Notes under the pieces: generated by a model
Seen by the model: only the letters and a program-made list of their open reading frames with translations
The model's database searches: none
Told to the model about the DNA's origin: nothing
Position numbers and translations under genes: made by a program
Source: Occultella gossypii
GTDB lineage: Bacteria; Actinomycetota; Actinomycetes; Actinomycetales; Beutenbergiaceae
Assembly: GCF_019947135.1 (NCBI RefSeq)
Contig: NZ_JAGSHT010000013.1
Location: 248,001-312,000 of the forward strand
Direction: 5' to 3'
DNA length: 64,000 nucleotides
In this document: in pieces, positions 7,757 through 16,553 of the stretch
How positions within the stretch are numbered: the stretch's first letter is position 1
Layout: each line of letters opens with the position of its first letter

Positions 7757-8728
7757 TCACCGGTCCAGTCGGGGCACGCCCGGCAACATCGCGGCCGCCA
7801 GGACGTTCCCGGTGACGAGCGATCCGCCGTCGAACCAGACCGCGCCGAGCCCTCTGCCCAGCAGGAGCTCGCCGAGCTCCTCTCGGTGCTCGACAAGGGG
7901 CATGGCGAAACAGAGCGCGCCGGGCGTCAGCAGGTCGAGCACGGAATCGACATCTGGCCGGGCGCCAGCACCTCCGAGCCACACAGCACCTGACGTGACA
8001 GGAGTGCCAAGCAGCGCCCAGTCGCGCGAGAGCGCTCCGATCGTGACGGGCCGACCCTGCAGGCATGCCAACTGCGCGGCAGCCCACCGCGCACGGCCCC
8101 ACGGCGTCGGTAGGCGCCCGGGCACCACGTCGCCTCGACCTGCGGGCGGTTCGACGACGGTGCGCTCGTCCCAGTGCGCCGGCCGCGCTGCGGCGGCGTG
8201 AGCGACGATGTCCGCGGCCTCGTCGGGTCCGGGCGGCGGGTCGGCGGCGAACACGTACTCCAGTGCGATGGCTCCACTCTCCCCGAGTGCCCGAACACCC
8301 ACCCTGCCGTCACGGTGAAGCTCCACCCGTGGGCGCCGCTCCACACCGGTCGGCCCGATCACGGGCAGCAGGTCCAGCACGGCACCGAGCGCCTCGTCAT
8401 AGAGGTAGAGCGCACGTTCGGCGAACCCGAGCAGCGCCAGCCAGGAGCTGCCGGAGTACGGGTCGTGCCGCAGCAGCGGCAGCAAGGCGAGCGCATCGCC
8501 GTCGTGCCCGTCCGACTCAGCCAGCCAACGCATCCCCTGAGCAGCCGCGAGCAGGTCGGCGGCCTCGAGAACCGCCGTCTCGGCGGCGAGCCTGCGAGGC
8601 GAGGCCATCTCGCCGTCCTCCAGGAGCTTCTCGTTGGCGCTCCTGACCTCCAGCTGCTGGTAAGCCTCTGCGATCCCCTGCTGGCCCGACACACGGTGCC
8701 ACCATTCCTTGACGCCCATCAGGAGCAT
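7757..8728 (-). CDS. Unrecognised protein, second gene of a two-gene operon
   Basis: The 323-residue product starts MLLMGVKEWWHRVSGQQG and is rich in Ala, Leu and acidic residues, with no signal peptide or membrane segment. An N-terminal helical part (to about 105) is followed by alternating strands and helices (ALEYVFAADPPPGPDEAAD, AVWFDGGSLVTGN). I recognise no catalytic motif or family. The start overlaps the upstream gene: ATG 8728 has GGAAAG a few bases before it, while ATG 8719 forms TGATG with the upstream stop. Either start gives the same body. The overlap implies coupled translation and joint function with the upstream gene. Confidence 0.55.
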   Translation of the reverse strand: MLLMGVKEWWHRVSGQQGIAEAYQQLEVRSANEKLLEDGEMASPRRLAAETAVLEAADLLAAAQGMRWLAESDGHDGDALALLPLLRHDPYSGSSWLALLGFAERALYLYDEALGAVLDLLPVIGPTGVERRPRVELHRDGRVGVRALGESGAIALEYVFAADPPPGPDEAADIVAHAAAARPAHWDERTVVEPPAGRGDVVPGRLPTPWGRARWAAAQLACLQGRPVTIGALSRDWALLGTPVTSGAVWLGGAGARPDVDSVLDLLTPGALCFAMPLVEHREELGELLLGRGLGAVWFDGGSLVTGNVLAAAMLPGVPRLDR

Positions 8729-10014
8729 CGCTTTCCGAGCGCGACAAGCGCATCGCGCATCTCGTGATGCACAGGTTCGGTCGTCGTCTCCCAGCCGTCG
8801 CCAGCGATCACGTACACCGCACCATGCCGCGGCACCGTCTCGATCTCCCGGATCTCGCTGAGACGCGGCACCCTTGGGTCTTGAGCCACGGACAGGACAC
8901 GTGCGCCGAGCCTGTCGTCTGCGAGGTAGATGCTGTCGCGCGTGACGATCACGTGTCCGTGGGCCGCAGCGCCCTGGGCGGCCAGGTCGCCCTGGATCTC
9001 CGGCCACGCCCCAAGAGGCATGTCACCCTCGACGACGATGGTCTCGCCACGACGCCTGATCAGCGCGATGATCGCCGCGGATGCCAATCCGGTCGGCACG
9101 TCGAGCGGCTCGGCACCGTCCCACGTCGAATGCCCAGGAAAGAACGGCGCCTTCGGTGGCCGTGGTCGCGGCGTCCAGCTCGTCGGATCGAGATCCCGCA
9201 CGAGCCTGCGCGCCAGGCGGTCCGCGACGGACAGCAGCCCGTTCGGCCCCGGGGCGGTGGGCGTCGAGCGTGTGCCCCAGACGAGCTGGTTGGCGTGGTG
9301 ACCACTCGGCACGCCCCGGTCGTCCACCACCCGCACGCGCTCTTCCCCTGGGAGTTCGACGACCGGTCCCACCCTCTGCAACTCGCCGGTGCTGTGCCGC
9401 AGGCGACCCGACGTCCGGTGATAGGACCACGTGTGCGAATGAGTGGTGGCGACCCAACCGCTCGAGGTGCCGTCGAAGGTGACCGGTCGCGCGACGACCT
9501 CCGCGAGCTCGTCGACCGTGACCAGGAATGCCTCGATGGCGCCAATCGCCTCGACCTCGGCCACTGACCGCTCGCCGGCGTCGGTCGCCTCGTCGACCGC
9601 CGACCAGGAGCCCTGCCAAGGCGCCCGCGCGAGTAGCGCCGCGAGCGCTCGCCGCACGTCGTCGGGCACGGCCGGGATGCGCACGTCGCGGTGTAGATCG
9701 GCACCGAGGAGGACTTCGTCGGCGTGCACTCCCAGCACGCTGAGCCGCCGGGCATCTGATGCCAGACGTGTCTGCGGCGCGAACACACCCAGCAACTGGT
9801 CATCCATCCCGATGGCGACGTGGTCGTCGCTGACGACGAGATGCACCGGCAGTTCCCTGATCGGCGAGCGCGAGCGGTCGGTGGCAGGCAGCGTCGCTTG
9901 GACGAGAATGCGCTCGCCGCGCCGTTGCATCAGAGCGACGAGCACGGCGAGCGGCTCCTGGTCCCGTGGCGCCCACATCGATGCGTGGCCGTCCCAGGTG
10001 GATTGGTCGATCAT
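8719..10014 (-). CDS. Unrecognised protein with an internal tandem duplication, first gene of a two-gene operon
   Basis: The 431-residue protein contains two copies of one module. Copy A (about 4-130) begins QSTWDG and continues ALxxLxxRRGExIxVxxxxP, then HLVVSDDHVAIGMDDQLLG. Copy B (295-428) begins HSTWDG with ALIRRRGETIVVEGDMP and HVIVTRDSIYLADDRLG. A dissimilar central part (about 130-290) separates them. There is no signal peptide or membrane helix and no catalytic motif that I know. Each copy ends in strands and a helix (DVRRALAALL, EMRDALVAL), so a repeated beta-alpha ligand- or protein-binding fold is plausible. GAGGTGGG lies just before ATG 10014. Both operon genes look genuine by codon pattern, but their role is unknown. 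Confidence 0.6.
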   Translation of the reverse strand: MIDQSTWDGHASMWAPRDQEPLAVLVALMQRRGERILVQATLPATDRSRSPIRELPVHLVVSDDHVAIGMDDQLLGVFAPQTRLASDARRLSVLGVHADEVLLGADLHRDVRIPAVPDDVRRALAALLARAPWQGSWSAVDEATDAGERSVAEVEAIGAIEAFLVTVDELAEVVARPVTFDGTSSGWVATTHSHTWSYHRTSGRLRHSTGELQRVGPVVELPGEERVRVVDDRGVPSGHHANQLVWGTRSTPTAPGPNGLLSVADRLARRLVRDLDPTSWTPRPRPPKAPFFPGHSTWDGAEPLDVPTGLASAAIIALIRRRGETIVVEGDMPLGAWPEIQGDLAAQGAAAHGHVIVTRDSIYLADDRLGARVLSVAQDPRVPRLSEIREIETVPRHGAVYVIAGDGWETTTEPVHHEMRDALVALGKRCS

Positions 10015-10163
10015 GGTCCCACCTCAGCCTGTCTCCGTCGATGCACATCGCCACGATAGCCGGACCGTAGGGCACCGAACTGGCCCCATGCACGGTGAGG
10101 GACCGGCTTCCGCACGGTCAAGCTGCCGTCGGTTGCCTGACGGCAGCACCGGGTACGGGCGAG

Positions 10164-10169
10164 TAGGTT
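10164..10169 (+). promoter_or_regulatory. -10 box of the transglutaminase-like gene (leaderless)
   Basis: TAGGTT ends 6 bases before ATG 10176. Confidence 0.4.
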
Positions 10170-10175
10170 CTGCAC

Positions 10176-11156
10176 ATGCAGTCAGCAGCTCAAGGCGGAA
10201 TCGAGTCACGCTATCGGCATGAGCCGGACGCGCACTACTCGCGACCCTCGTACTACTCCGACCCTGGGCGGCACGCCGACCTGCTGGCCAGCGTGCCCAG
10301 CGACCTTGCCAGCGTGTGCGCGGTTGCGCAGAACACCATCACCCACTACAGGTTCTCTAGCGTTCCGCTGCCCACCTCGAGCAACGACGACATCAATGCG
10401 CGCTGGCTCAGCCGGATTCTCGACATCGATCAACAGCGACACGGGAAGCCGCTGCAGCACGACCGTGCCGAGGCCGACAGGGTCCAAGGCTGCTGCCGTG
10501 ACCAGGTGCTGCTGGCGGTCGGCATCCTGCGGCAGCACCGGATCCCTGCCCGGAGCCGCGTCGGGTTCGCTGAGTACTTTCGCTCCGACCGCCGTCAGGA
10601 TCACGTCGTCGCCGAGGCATGGCTCGGGAATCGATGGGTCCGGTTTGACCCAGGAGTCTCCGAACCACGCGAGTGCCTCGCCAACCCTCTCGACATCAGT
10701 ACCGATGGCGACTCGCCATTCTTGACGGCCGCGGCCGCTTGGGTCGGGTACCGGCAGCACGGGAAATCGATCGACGATCTCGGCATCCGCATCCCATCAG
10801 CAGAATTCACGGGAGCGCCATTCGTTCTCACTTATCTGATCATGGACGTAGCTCATCGCTTCGGTGACGAACTGCTCCTGTGGGACTTCTGGGGTGCGAT
10901 GCCGCTGCCTGGTCGTGAGATGGATGTCGGGTTGGGCGACGAGCTCGCCGAGTTGGTCGTGCGAGCTGATGCAGGGGACCCGGACGCCGAAAGTCAGCTG
11001 GAGCGTATCCACCACACTGATCCTCGAGTTCGACCGGGCTCCCAGGTCCAACAGTTCTGCCCCCGCGGTGGATCACCACGCCAGGTTCGGCTCGACCCAG
11101 CCGCTGCCCTGAAAGTCGGTTCCCACTCGACGCCTGACTACCCGGACGCCCGGTAG
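10176..11156 (+). CDS. Transglutaminase-like cysteine protein
   Basis: In this 326-residue protein the segment VQGCCRDQVLLAVGILRQHR is the Cys-helix of the transglutaminase-like fold, DHVVAEAWLGNRWVRFDP supplies the His and Asp, and the spacing fits a papain-like triad. The C-terminal 150 residues (FVLTYLIMDVAHRFGDELLLWDFWG) have no known domain. Bacterial members are proteases or amide-group transferases, often in peptide processing. No signal peptide is seen, so it should be cytoplasmic. The start follows a TAGGTT box by 6 bases. The 3' end overlaps the convergent PIG-L remnant by 19 bases. Confidence 0.65.
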   Translation: MQSAAQGGIESRYRHEPDAHYSRPSYYSDPGRHADLLASVPSDLASVCAVAQNTITHYRFSSVPLPTSSNDDINARWLSRILDIDQQRHGKPLQHDRAEADRVQGCCRDQVLLAVGILRQHRIPARSRVGFAEYFRSDRRQDHVVAEAWLGNRWVRFDPGVSEPRECLANPLDISTDGDSPFLTAAAAWVGYRQHGKSIDDLGIRIPSAEFTGAPFVLTYLIMDVAHRFGDELLLWDFWGAMPLPGREMDVGLGDELAELVVRADAGDPDAESQLERIHHTDPRVRPGSQVQQFCPRGGSPRQVRLDPAAALKVGSHSTPDYPDAR

Positions 11157-11443
11157 CGGATCCCCTTTCGGCGCGCGTTGAGCACGGGCGTGTGACAGGA
11201 ACAGTCCGGGGCTGACTCTGTGGGTCGCCGGTAGTCGCCATAGCCCAACATCCTCGGTTCGCCGGCTCCCAGCACGCTCAGGGCATCGGCAAGCTCCGAC
11301 GCTCGCTGACTGTCGGCACCCCAGGTCGCGGTCACGACGCCTACGCGCGCGCCCGCTGCGGCTCGACTGGCCAGCATGCCGCCTGCCGAGAGCGACTCGT
11401 CATCTGGATGAGCAAAGACCGCCAGGACACTGAACTCCATCAT
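11138..11443 (-). pseudogene. Truncated PIG-L/LmbE-type deacetylase
   Basis: The first 75 residues are a clear LmbE N terminus: VLAVFAHPDDESLSAGGMLA carries the AHPDDE zinc motif, followed by GVVTATWG and ADALSVLGAGEPRMLGYGDYR. After that the similarity stops and the frame ends at residue 101, whereas functional members run 220-290 residues and need a later HPDH zinc ligand. The gene therefore appears cut at its 3' end, where it meets the transglutaminase-like gene. The family would deacetylate GlcNAc-type substrates. Confidence 0.6.
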
Positions 11444-11494
11444 CCATCGACCGTATGCGAGACCGCACCAGAAGCGATCGATTTGACTGGGCGC

Positions 11495-11914
11495 TCACAG
11501 CAACAGGTCGATGAGTGCCCGAGCCTCCCAGAGCGGCGCGCTACACTCGGCGGCGCTGAGTCCAGCCAGATCGTGTTCTTCGACGGCTGCGACGTCCTCG
11601 ACGTCATGCACCGCAAAGTGCTTGTCAGCAACATCGAGCACAGCAATCTGCCCCTTGTGCCGGAAGTCGATCGGACGGCCGGCACTATCACGCGAGACCC
11701 TCAGGTCGAAGGCGTGCCACGACCGGACCGCTGCAACGCGTACGCCACACTCTTCAACCAACTCGCGCCTCAGCGTCTCCTCGGGACTCTCGCCCGGCTC
11801 AGGGCTACCGCCAGGCAGATCGAGCAGACCGACGTAGGGGCCGCGAGCCTTCCGTATCAACACAACCCGTCCCTGCGGGTTGGACCAGATCCCGTAGATA
11901 CCCAAGTGCTCCAC
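11495..11914 (-). CDS. NUDIX hydrolase
   Basis: A 139-residue single-domain protein with a complete Nudix box: GGSPEPGESPEETLRR then ELVEECGV, matching GX5EX7REUXEEXGU. The family hydrolyses nucleoside diphosphates linked to another moiety, using Mg2+ held by the REUXEE glutamates. Substrate cannot be deduced. The start is GTG at 11914. It precedes the truncated PIG-L gene by about 50 bases and may once have shared its transcript. Confidence 0.85.
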   Translation of the reverse strand: MEHLGIYGIWSNPQGRVVLIRKARGPYVGLLDLPGGSPEPGESPEETLRRELVEECGVRVAAVRSWHAFDLRVSRDSAGRPIDFRHKGQIAVLDVADKHFAVHDVEDVAAVEEHDLAGLSAAECSAPLWEARALIDLLL

Positions 11915-12036
11915 ACAGCACAGTCTCGCAAGTGTTCGCTAACCACCGAATCCGACGCGGTGCTGCGACGTTGTGGAACCTCTACAAGATCGCAGAGCCG
12001 ACACGTGACCTCCGACGGGCGCCGCACATTTCGGGC

Positions 12037-12042
12037 TACTCT
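12037..12042 (+). promoter_or_regulatory. -10 box of lipoprotein gene 12050 (leaderless)
   Basis: TACTCT ends 7 bases before ATG 12050. Confidence 0.45.
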
Positions 12043-12049
12043 CACGACC

Positions 12050-12589
12050 ATGGCGCTGGAGACACGGGGGGTGCTGGCGGCAGCACTCGGCGCAGCGCTC
12101 CTGGCGGGAGCGCTGATGACCGGGTGCGGCGCACCCGGCACCTCACCAGCCGACGCGGACGGCTCGACATCGACTTCGCCACCGTCGACGACCAGTTCGC
12201 CGACCGCAGCCTGCCCCCAGCCCGTCGAGGGCGAGCTGCCGGAATACTGCGTCGCCTACGACCCCGAGGAGTTGATGGAGGGGAACGAGCAGTACCGCCA
12301 GCGGCACGACCTTCCCGACGACGTGGCGACTGCCGCCGAGGCGCTCGTACCCGCCGTCACCGAAGTACTTGAGCAGCTCCGTCTCGCAGGACCCACAACC
12401 GAGGACGACGTCCGCGCTGCTCTGGAGTCGCTCGGTCTGGCGTCCGTGCAGACCCGGTCGGGCGCCGGGATCGCATTCGGCGCCGCCGCGCCCGAAGGCG
12501 GCTACGTGTTCGGTGCGGTGGAGGCCGACGCGGTGACCATCGAAGTCGGCGGCGTAATCATGGACGGCGGGTGCCTACCGGCCCAGTAG
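12050..12589 (+). CDS. Small lipoprotein of unknown function
   Basis: The 179-residue product has a lipoprotein signal (hydrophobic core AAALGAALLAGALM, lipobox TGC) and then a Ser/Thr/Pro linker (about 30-50) typical of actinobacterial anchored lipoproteins. The folded part (50-179) has two cysteines near its start, in a disulfide-like PVEGELPEYC arrangement, and one at the end (GGCLPAQ). I do not recognise the domain. The frame is open for 640 bases upstream, but that part is antisense to the NUDIX gene. A leaderless box fixes the ATG. Confidence 0.6.
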   Translation: MALETRGVLAAALGAALLAGALMTGCGAPGTSPADADGSTSTSPPSTTSSPTAACPQPVEGELPEYCVAYDPEELMEGNEQYRQRHDLPDDVATAAEALVPAVTEVLEQLRLAGPTTEDDVRAALESLGLASVQTRSGAGIAFGAAAPEGGYVFGAVEADAVTIEVGGVIMDGGCLPAQ

Positions 12590-12599
12590 TGCCGGCGGC

Positions 12600-12716
12600 A
12601 TGTCCGCACCCCTGACGTGGTCCCCTGCAGTTCCCGGGTTGTGGGTCGGGCCTGCTCTCACCGTGGCAATAGTCGCAGGCGCCGTCGTGTACGCGGTACG
12701 GCGACGCCGCGAGTAA
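12600..12716 (+). CDS. Possible 38-residue membrane peptide
   Basis: This short frame begins 11 bases after the lipoprotein stop. It encodes a short N terminus, one hydrophobic helix (VGPALTVAIVAGAVVYAV) and a positive tail (RRRRE), the layout of a single-pass inner-membrane peptide. There is no strong ribosome site, but GCCGGCGGC precedes it. It may be translated by reinitiation after the lipoprotein gene. It is too small for firm support. Confidence 0.35.
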   Translation: MSAPLTWSPAVPGLWVGPALTVAIVAGAVVYAVRRRRE

Positions 12717-12913
12717 TTCCTTCCCGAGACCGTCCACAGCCCGCAGGCACGGCGCGTGCACTCCCCACCGCCACATAGCGCCGACAGAACCCCGCCATTT
12801 AACGGCACACACCACAGACAGCGCGCCATCGAGCCGGACGGCGGCTCACAAGTACGCACGAATCTCGGCGCGTCGACCAAGGTTAGTGAGCCGACTTCTG
12901 CGGCGCTGATGAA

Positions 12914-13519
12914 GTGACCATCGTCGAATATGCCCGGGTGAGCACCGATCACCAACAGCTGGCCGCCCAGGAATACCTGCTCCGCGCCCAGGGGTGCGAA
13001 CGCATCTTCACCGACACCATGTCGGGAGTGCGCGAGGACCGCCCCGGCCTGGCCCAACTCCTGGACTATGTCCGCCCTGGGGACACCGTCGTCGTGGTCG
13101 CCCTCGACCGGCTCGGCCAGTCCCTGACCGGAGTGATCCGCACCATCGAAACGCTGACCGAAGCCGGCGTGCTGCTGCGCTCCGTCCGGGAGGGCATCGA
13201 CCACTCCACCCCAACCGGACGCATGCTCCCCGGCATCTTCGCCGCCCTCGCCGAGTACGAACGCGAGCTCATGCACGAACGAGCCGCTGCCGCTCGAGCG
13301 GCAGCCCGGGCCCGCGGCCGGCACACCGGTCGCCCGCCACGGCTCACCGGTGACCAGGTTCGCCAGGTCCGCGCACTGCGCGACGGCGGCGAATCCATCA
13401 CCGACCTCACCCGCACCTTCGGCGTCTCCCGCGCGACCATCTACCGAGCCCTCAACCGCGCCGACCTCAACGTCGGAGACCTACAGGCCAGGGCGGCAGC
13501 AGGAGCGGTGAGACGATGA
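12914..13519 (+). CDS. Small serine recombinase (resolvase/invertase family)
   Basis: The 201-residue product has the catalytic N-terminal domain with YARVSTDHQ (nucleophile serine in ARVS), DTMSGVREDRPGL and VVVALDRLGQSL, the E-helix YERELMHERAAAARAAARARG, and a C-terminal helix-turn-helix (SITDLTRTFGVSRATIYRAL). The length equals Tn3-type resolvases and DNA invertases. It would cut and rejoin DNA through a phosphoserine link. No res-like repeats or transposase gene were seen beside it, so it may be an orphan from an element that brought part of this region. The start is GTG at 12914. Confidence 0.85.
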   Translation: MTIVEYARVSTDHQQLAAQEYLLRAQGCERIFTDTMSGVREDRPGLAQLLDYVRPGDTVVVVALDRLGQSLTGVIRTIETLTEAGVLLRSVREGIDHSTPTGRMLPGIFAALAEYERELMHERAAAARAAARARGRHTGRPPRLTGDQVRQVRALRDGGESITDLTRTFGVSRATIYRALNRADLNVGDLQARAAAGAVRR

Positions 13520-13646
13520 CGGGCGAGCACCTGCCGAGAGAAGTAGTTGACTTCGAGATTTCCGACGCCGCTCCCCTGCCGCCCTGCGGCCCGACCAGTT
13601 CCTCACGGGCGCAGGAGCTGAGTCCCGAGATCGGCCGCCGGGCCCC

Positions 13647-14387
13647 TCAGCTGAGCGCGTCGGAGCGGCCGGCTTCGATGCGGGACCACTGGGCGATGGG
13701 GCGTCCGTTCGTCCTCCAATGGTGTCGGCCGGGTTCTTCGCTCCAGGGCTGAGGCCAGCCCTCGGGCGAGTCCTCCCAGGTCTCTTGGCGTCCGTAGACG
13801 GTCATGTCCAGCAGTCCGTGGGTGGGGGTCATGACCTCGACACCGCGACCGCCGGTGTAGTAGGTCTCGAACACCCGCTCGCCGTCGCGGACGTAGCAGA
13901 CGAGGTGGTGGACCTGCCAGTCGCGACCCTCCAGGAACTGTGCCGCAGTCTTCTCGGCCGAGTACCACGGCATGTCCAGACCCATGAAGTCGCGGTAGCG
14001 GACGCTCTCCTCGTACGGGCCTTTACAGAGGGTCGCGTACGTGATGTCGCGGGAGTGGAGGTAGGACAGCTCGCGTACCTGGCAGTTGAAGAACGTGCAG
14101 CCCTCGCACTGCTCTGCGGCGGGCCGGCCGGGCCACCAGGCGTGGAAGTATGCGATGAGCTGCTTGCGGCCTTCGAAGACGTCGAGGATCGTGATCGGCC
14201 CATCTGGACCGATCACCTCGATGCCAGCGTCGACCTCCACCATCGGCAGCCGCCGCCGCGCCGCTGCGATCGCGTCCCCTTCGCGGGTGTGCGCCTTCTC
14301 TCGTGCGAACAGTGCGTCCCGCGCCTCCTGCCAGGTCTTTCTGTCGACCACGGGCGGGAGGGCCGGGTCGGGTGTTTCGTCGTTCAT
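13647..14387 (-). CDS. DUF899 thioredoxin-like family protein
   Basis: A 246-residue protein recognised by ITILDVFEGRKQLIAYFHAW, EQCEGCTFFNCQVRELSYLH and the late GLLDMTVYGRQETWEDSP segment of DUF899 proteins. The fold resembles thioredoxin/AhpC; the C-x-x-C cluster (CEGCTFFNC) lies where a redox site would be, but no reaction is established for the family. It is probably cytoplasmic. GGAGG stands 8 bases before ATG 14387. No operon partner. Confidence 0.8.
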   Translation of the reverse strand: MNDETPDPALPPVVDRKTWQEARDALFAREKAHTREGDAIAAARRRLPMVEVDAGIEVIGPDGPITILDVFEGRKQLIAYFHAWWPGRPAAEQCEGCTFFNCQVRELSYLHSRDITYATLCKGPYEESVRYRDFMGLDMPWYSAEKTAAQFLEGRDWQVHHLVCYVRDGERVFETYYTGGRGVEVMTPTHGLLDMTVYGRQETWEDSPEGWPQPWSEEPGRHHWRTNGRPIAQWSRIEAGRSDALS

Positions 14388-15162
14388 GATCGGCCTCCGA
14401 ACAGGTCAGCCAGTGAGATTCACGGGTCACGGGTACTCATGGCGCGTTGCTTCGTCATCATCTCCGTCCCCCGGGCGCATGTCCCGAACATCGCACACCA
14501 GCTCACGGCCACACATCCGCCCGGTGACGTACCCCCGCCTACGCCCCTCGCCGTACACACTCACATCCGCCGTATCGAGCCCGGCCCAGCGGCAGTGCCC
14601 GGCGATTACGTGAACCTGCCCGGAATCACTTGATGCGCCTCCTGCACGCCCCCTTCGGCAAGCGGGCCGACACCGTCCTGAACCTCTTCGCGCGGCGACG
14701 CGGCTTCCGTGCCCCCGCCGGAGTCCATCTCGTCCGATGGCTCGAGGCGGCGGGCGCGGCGCTGCCGCGCCCTAGCCGGGACCATCGGTGTGCGCTCACG
14801 CGTCTCAAAGGCGGGTGCAGGGCGCAACGGTCGCACGCGCCCAACCAAGGCGCAGATAAGGCTCAAGGTCAAGCTCCCGACTGAACCGCGGGCAGCCCGA
14901 CGCGCGCAGCACACGCACGAGACGACCAGAGACGCGACCTGGGCCGCAGATGCCAACAAGGCCCGAACCTGTACCAACGTATCCATTGGCAAGGGTCCGA
15001 GCCTTGTACGAAGTGGCCCCTCTGGCTAACGAGGACCCCGACCAGTAGACGACCGTTATCGGCCTGCGCCCTTCTGATGTGGGTCCTAGGTGGGCACCGC
15101 GCATCTGGATGATGATCCAGACGCTCGCCGATTCGCTCGATGGCGCCGTCTCGCTCAGGCAT
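14388..15162. other. 775-base region without a supportable gene
   Basis: Several frames stay open by GC bias, but none shows a domain, signal peptide or good ribosome site. No repeats, hairpin with T-run or RNA gene was noticed. It separates the DUF899 gene from the end of the sigma-factor operon and is probably decayed DNA. Confidence 0.4.
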
Positions 15163-15675
15163 TCAGAAGTCGGCTACGAGTACTTCCGAAGCGGATAGGG
15201 CCGCGCGGAGCTCCTGCTTGGCGCGGGCGTACCTGCTCCGGACCGTCGTGGCCGGCGTGTCGAGCACCTGCGCGACCTCGGCGAGCGTGAAGCCCTCCCA
15301 GTGGACCAGCCGCACGACCTCCGCGAGGTCCTCGTCCAAGCGCGCGACAGCGTCGCGGACCTCCAGCCCGTCGTCGGCGTGCGGGGCGGTCGCGCCGCCA
15401 GCCTGCCCGGCGTTTTGCACGCGCAGGACCAGCAGACTCCGGCGGCGCTGCCCGCGTCGCGCGTTGGCGACGACGTTCCGGGCGACCACGAACAGCCACA
15501 GCCGGGCCTGCAGCCCGTCGTCGGGCACGACGGCGACGCGCCGCCACGCCGTCGTCATGACCTCGCTTAGCGCGTCGGTAGCCTCGTCAGGACCGATGCG
15601 CCGCTCGAGGTACGCGAGCAGGTCGCGCGCGTTCCTCCTCAGGAGTTCGTCGAGCCGGTCGCTCGCGCGGGTCAC
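15163..15675 (-). CDS. ECF-type RNA polymerase sigma factor
   Basis: The 170-residue protein has sigma region 2 (LLRRNARDLLAYLERRIG then ARLWLFVVARNVVANARR) and region 4 with the C-terminal HTH (EGFTLAEVAQVLDTPATTVR then SRYARAKQELR). It directs RNA polymerase to a small stress or envelope regulon. GTG 15675 is preferred over GTG 15684 because it forms a GTGA overlap with the upstream gene stop (15672). Unusually, the membrane partner gene comes first in this operon. Regions 2 and 4 are complete, so it should be functional. Confidence 0.85.
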   Translation of the reverse strand: MTRASDRLDELLRRNARDLLAYLERRIGPDEATDALSEVMTTAWRRVAVVPDDGLQARLWLFVVARNVVANARRGQRRRSLLVLRVQNAGQAGGATAPHADDGLEVRDAVARLDEDLAEVVRLVHWEGFTLAEVAQVLDTPATTVRSRYARAKQELRAALSASEVLVADF

Positions 15676-16307
15676 GGCAGCCACGACTCAAGCCCGGGGC
15701 ACTGTGCCTCTCCGCCCCACGAGCCGGTCTCCATCTCGATGTCCCGCTCGGCTAGCTCCTCCGTGACGTACTCGCTCACCGCACGGTCGACAGCCTGCTG
15801 GTACTCGTTGTCGGTATCTGGGTAGTAGACGGTGCCGTACCGGGCGTCGACCTCGGTGCCGTCAGCGAGCACGTGCCCGCGATCCTCCGAGCGCATGATC
15901 CGGAGCATCCCATCGACATCGACGCGGTCAAGGATGCCGTCCTCGGAGAGGACCTCGCGCACGGCCGACGTCACCTCCGGGTCAGGGTGCAGCACGTCGC
16001 CGATACGGCTCTCACACTCGATTCCGCTGGGCAGCGTGTAGATGAACGACTGATCCGGGTCCTGCGCCCACGGGCTCCAACTCCAGCCGAGGCCGTCTGC
16101 CGCGGCGGCACCGGCTCCAGCGACCACCACGCTGGCCGCGACTCCGACCGCGGCCAGCTGGCGCCACCGGCGCGGGCGGGAGGCGCGGCGGGTGACGCCG
16201 ACCAGGCGGGCGATGCCGTCATCGGTGACCGCGTCCGTGACAGGGGTAGGTGGTGCCGCGCTGCGCAGCCGCGCGTCGAGGCGGTCGTCCGGCTCGATGT
16301 CGTGCAT
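15672..16307 (-). CDS. Single-pass membrane protein, probable regulator of the adjacent ECF sigma factor
   Basis: The 211-residue product has a cytoplasmic N terminus of about 45 residues, an Arg-rich stretch and one transmembrane helix (LAAVGVAASVVVAGAGAAAA), then an outside domain (from about 75) with two cysteines (GIECESRIG and EAQCPGLE). The topology is that of an anti-sigma or signal sensor, although no zinc HxxxCxxC anti-sigma motif is visible. AAGGAGACC precedes ATG 16307. It overlaps and is upstream of the sigma gene, the reverse of the usual order. A regulatory role is inferred only from topology and coupling. Confidence 0.6.
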   Translation of the reverse strand: MHDIEPDDRLDARLRSAAPPTPVTDAVTDDGIARLVGVTRRASRPRRWRQLAAVGVAASVVVAGAGAAAADGLGWSWSPWAQDPDQSFIYTLPSGIECESRIGDVLHPDPEVTSAVREVLSEDGILDRVDVDGMLRIMRSEDRGHVLADGTEVDARYGTVYYPDTDNEYQQAVDRAVSEYVTEELAERDIEMETGSWGGEAQCPGLESWLP

Positions 16308-16540
16308 GTGAGGTCTCCTTCGTCGGTGACGGCCCGTGCCGTCAACCACTACATGTCCGGCACCGACCCCGACGACGTCGGCATGAAGTCTTCTTGGTGC
16401 AATCGTCGCTCCCAACCGGCGGGTCGCAGGCGCACCTCGCGTTGCCGAGCCCAATCGTGCGACCCGGAAGCCGGGGTAGACGGTCGCGGGAGCGGGTCGG
16501 GTGTGGACATGCCTGCCGGGCCGGTCATGCGCGTCTGTCC

Positions 16541-16546
16541 TATCGT
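16541..16546 (+). promoter_or_regulatory. -10 box of GNAT gene 16554 (leaderless)
   Basis: TATCGT ends 7 bases before GTG 16554. Confidence 0.4.
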
Positions 16547-16553
16547 CGGAGTC

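Noticed and set aside
11408-12049. Upstream extension of the lipoprotein frame
   Set aside because: It is antisense to the NUDIX gene; the signal peptide and leaderless box start at 12050.
13516-13752. 78-codon frame overlapping the recombinase stop by ATGA
   Set aside because: The overlap looks like coupling, but the last 106 bases are antisense to the DUF899 gene and no motif is present.
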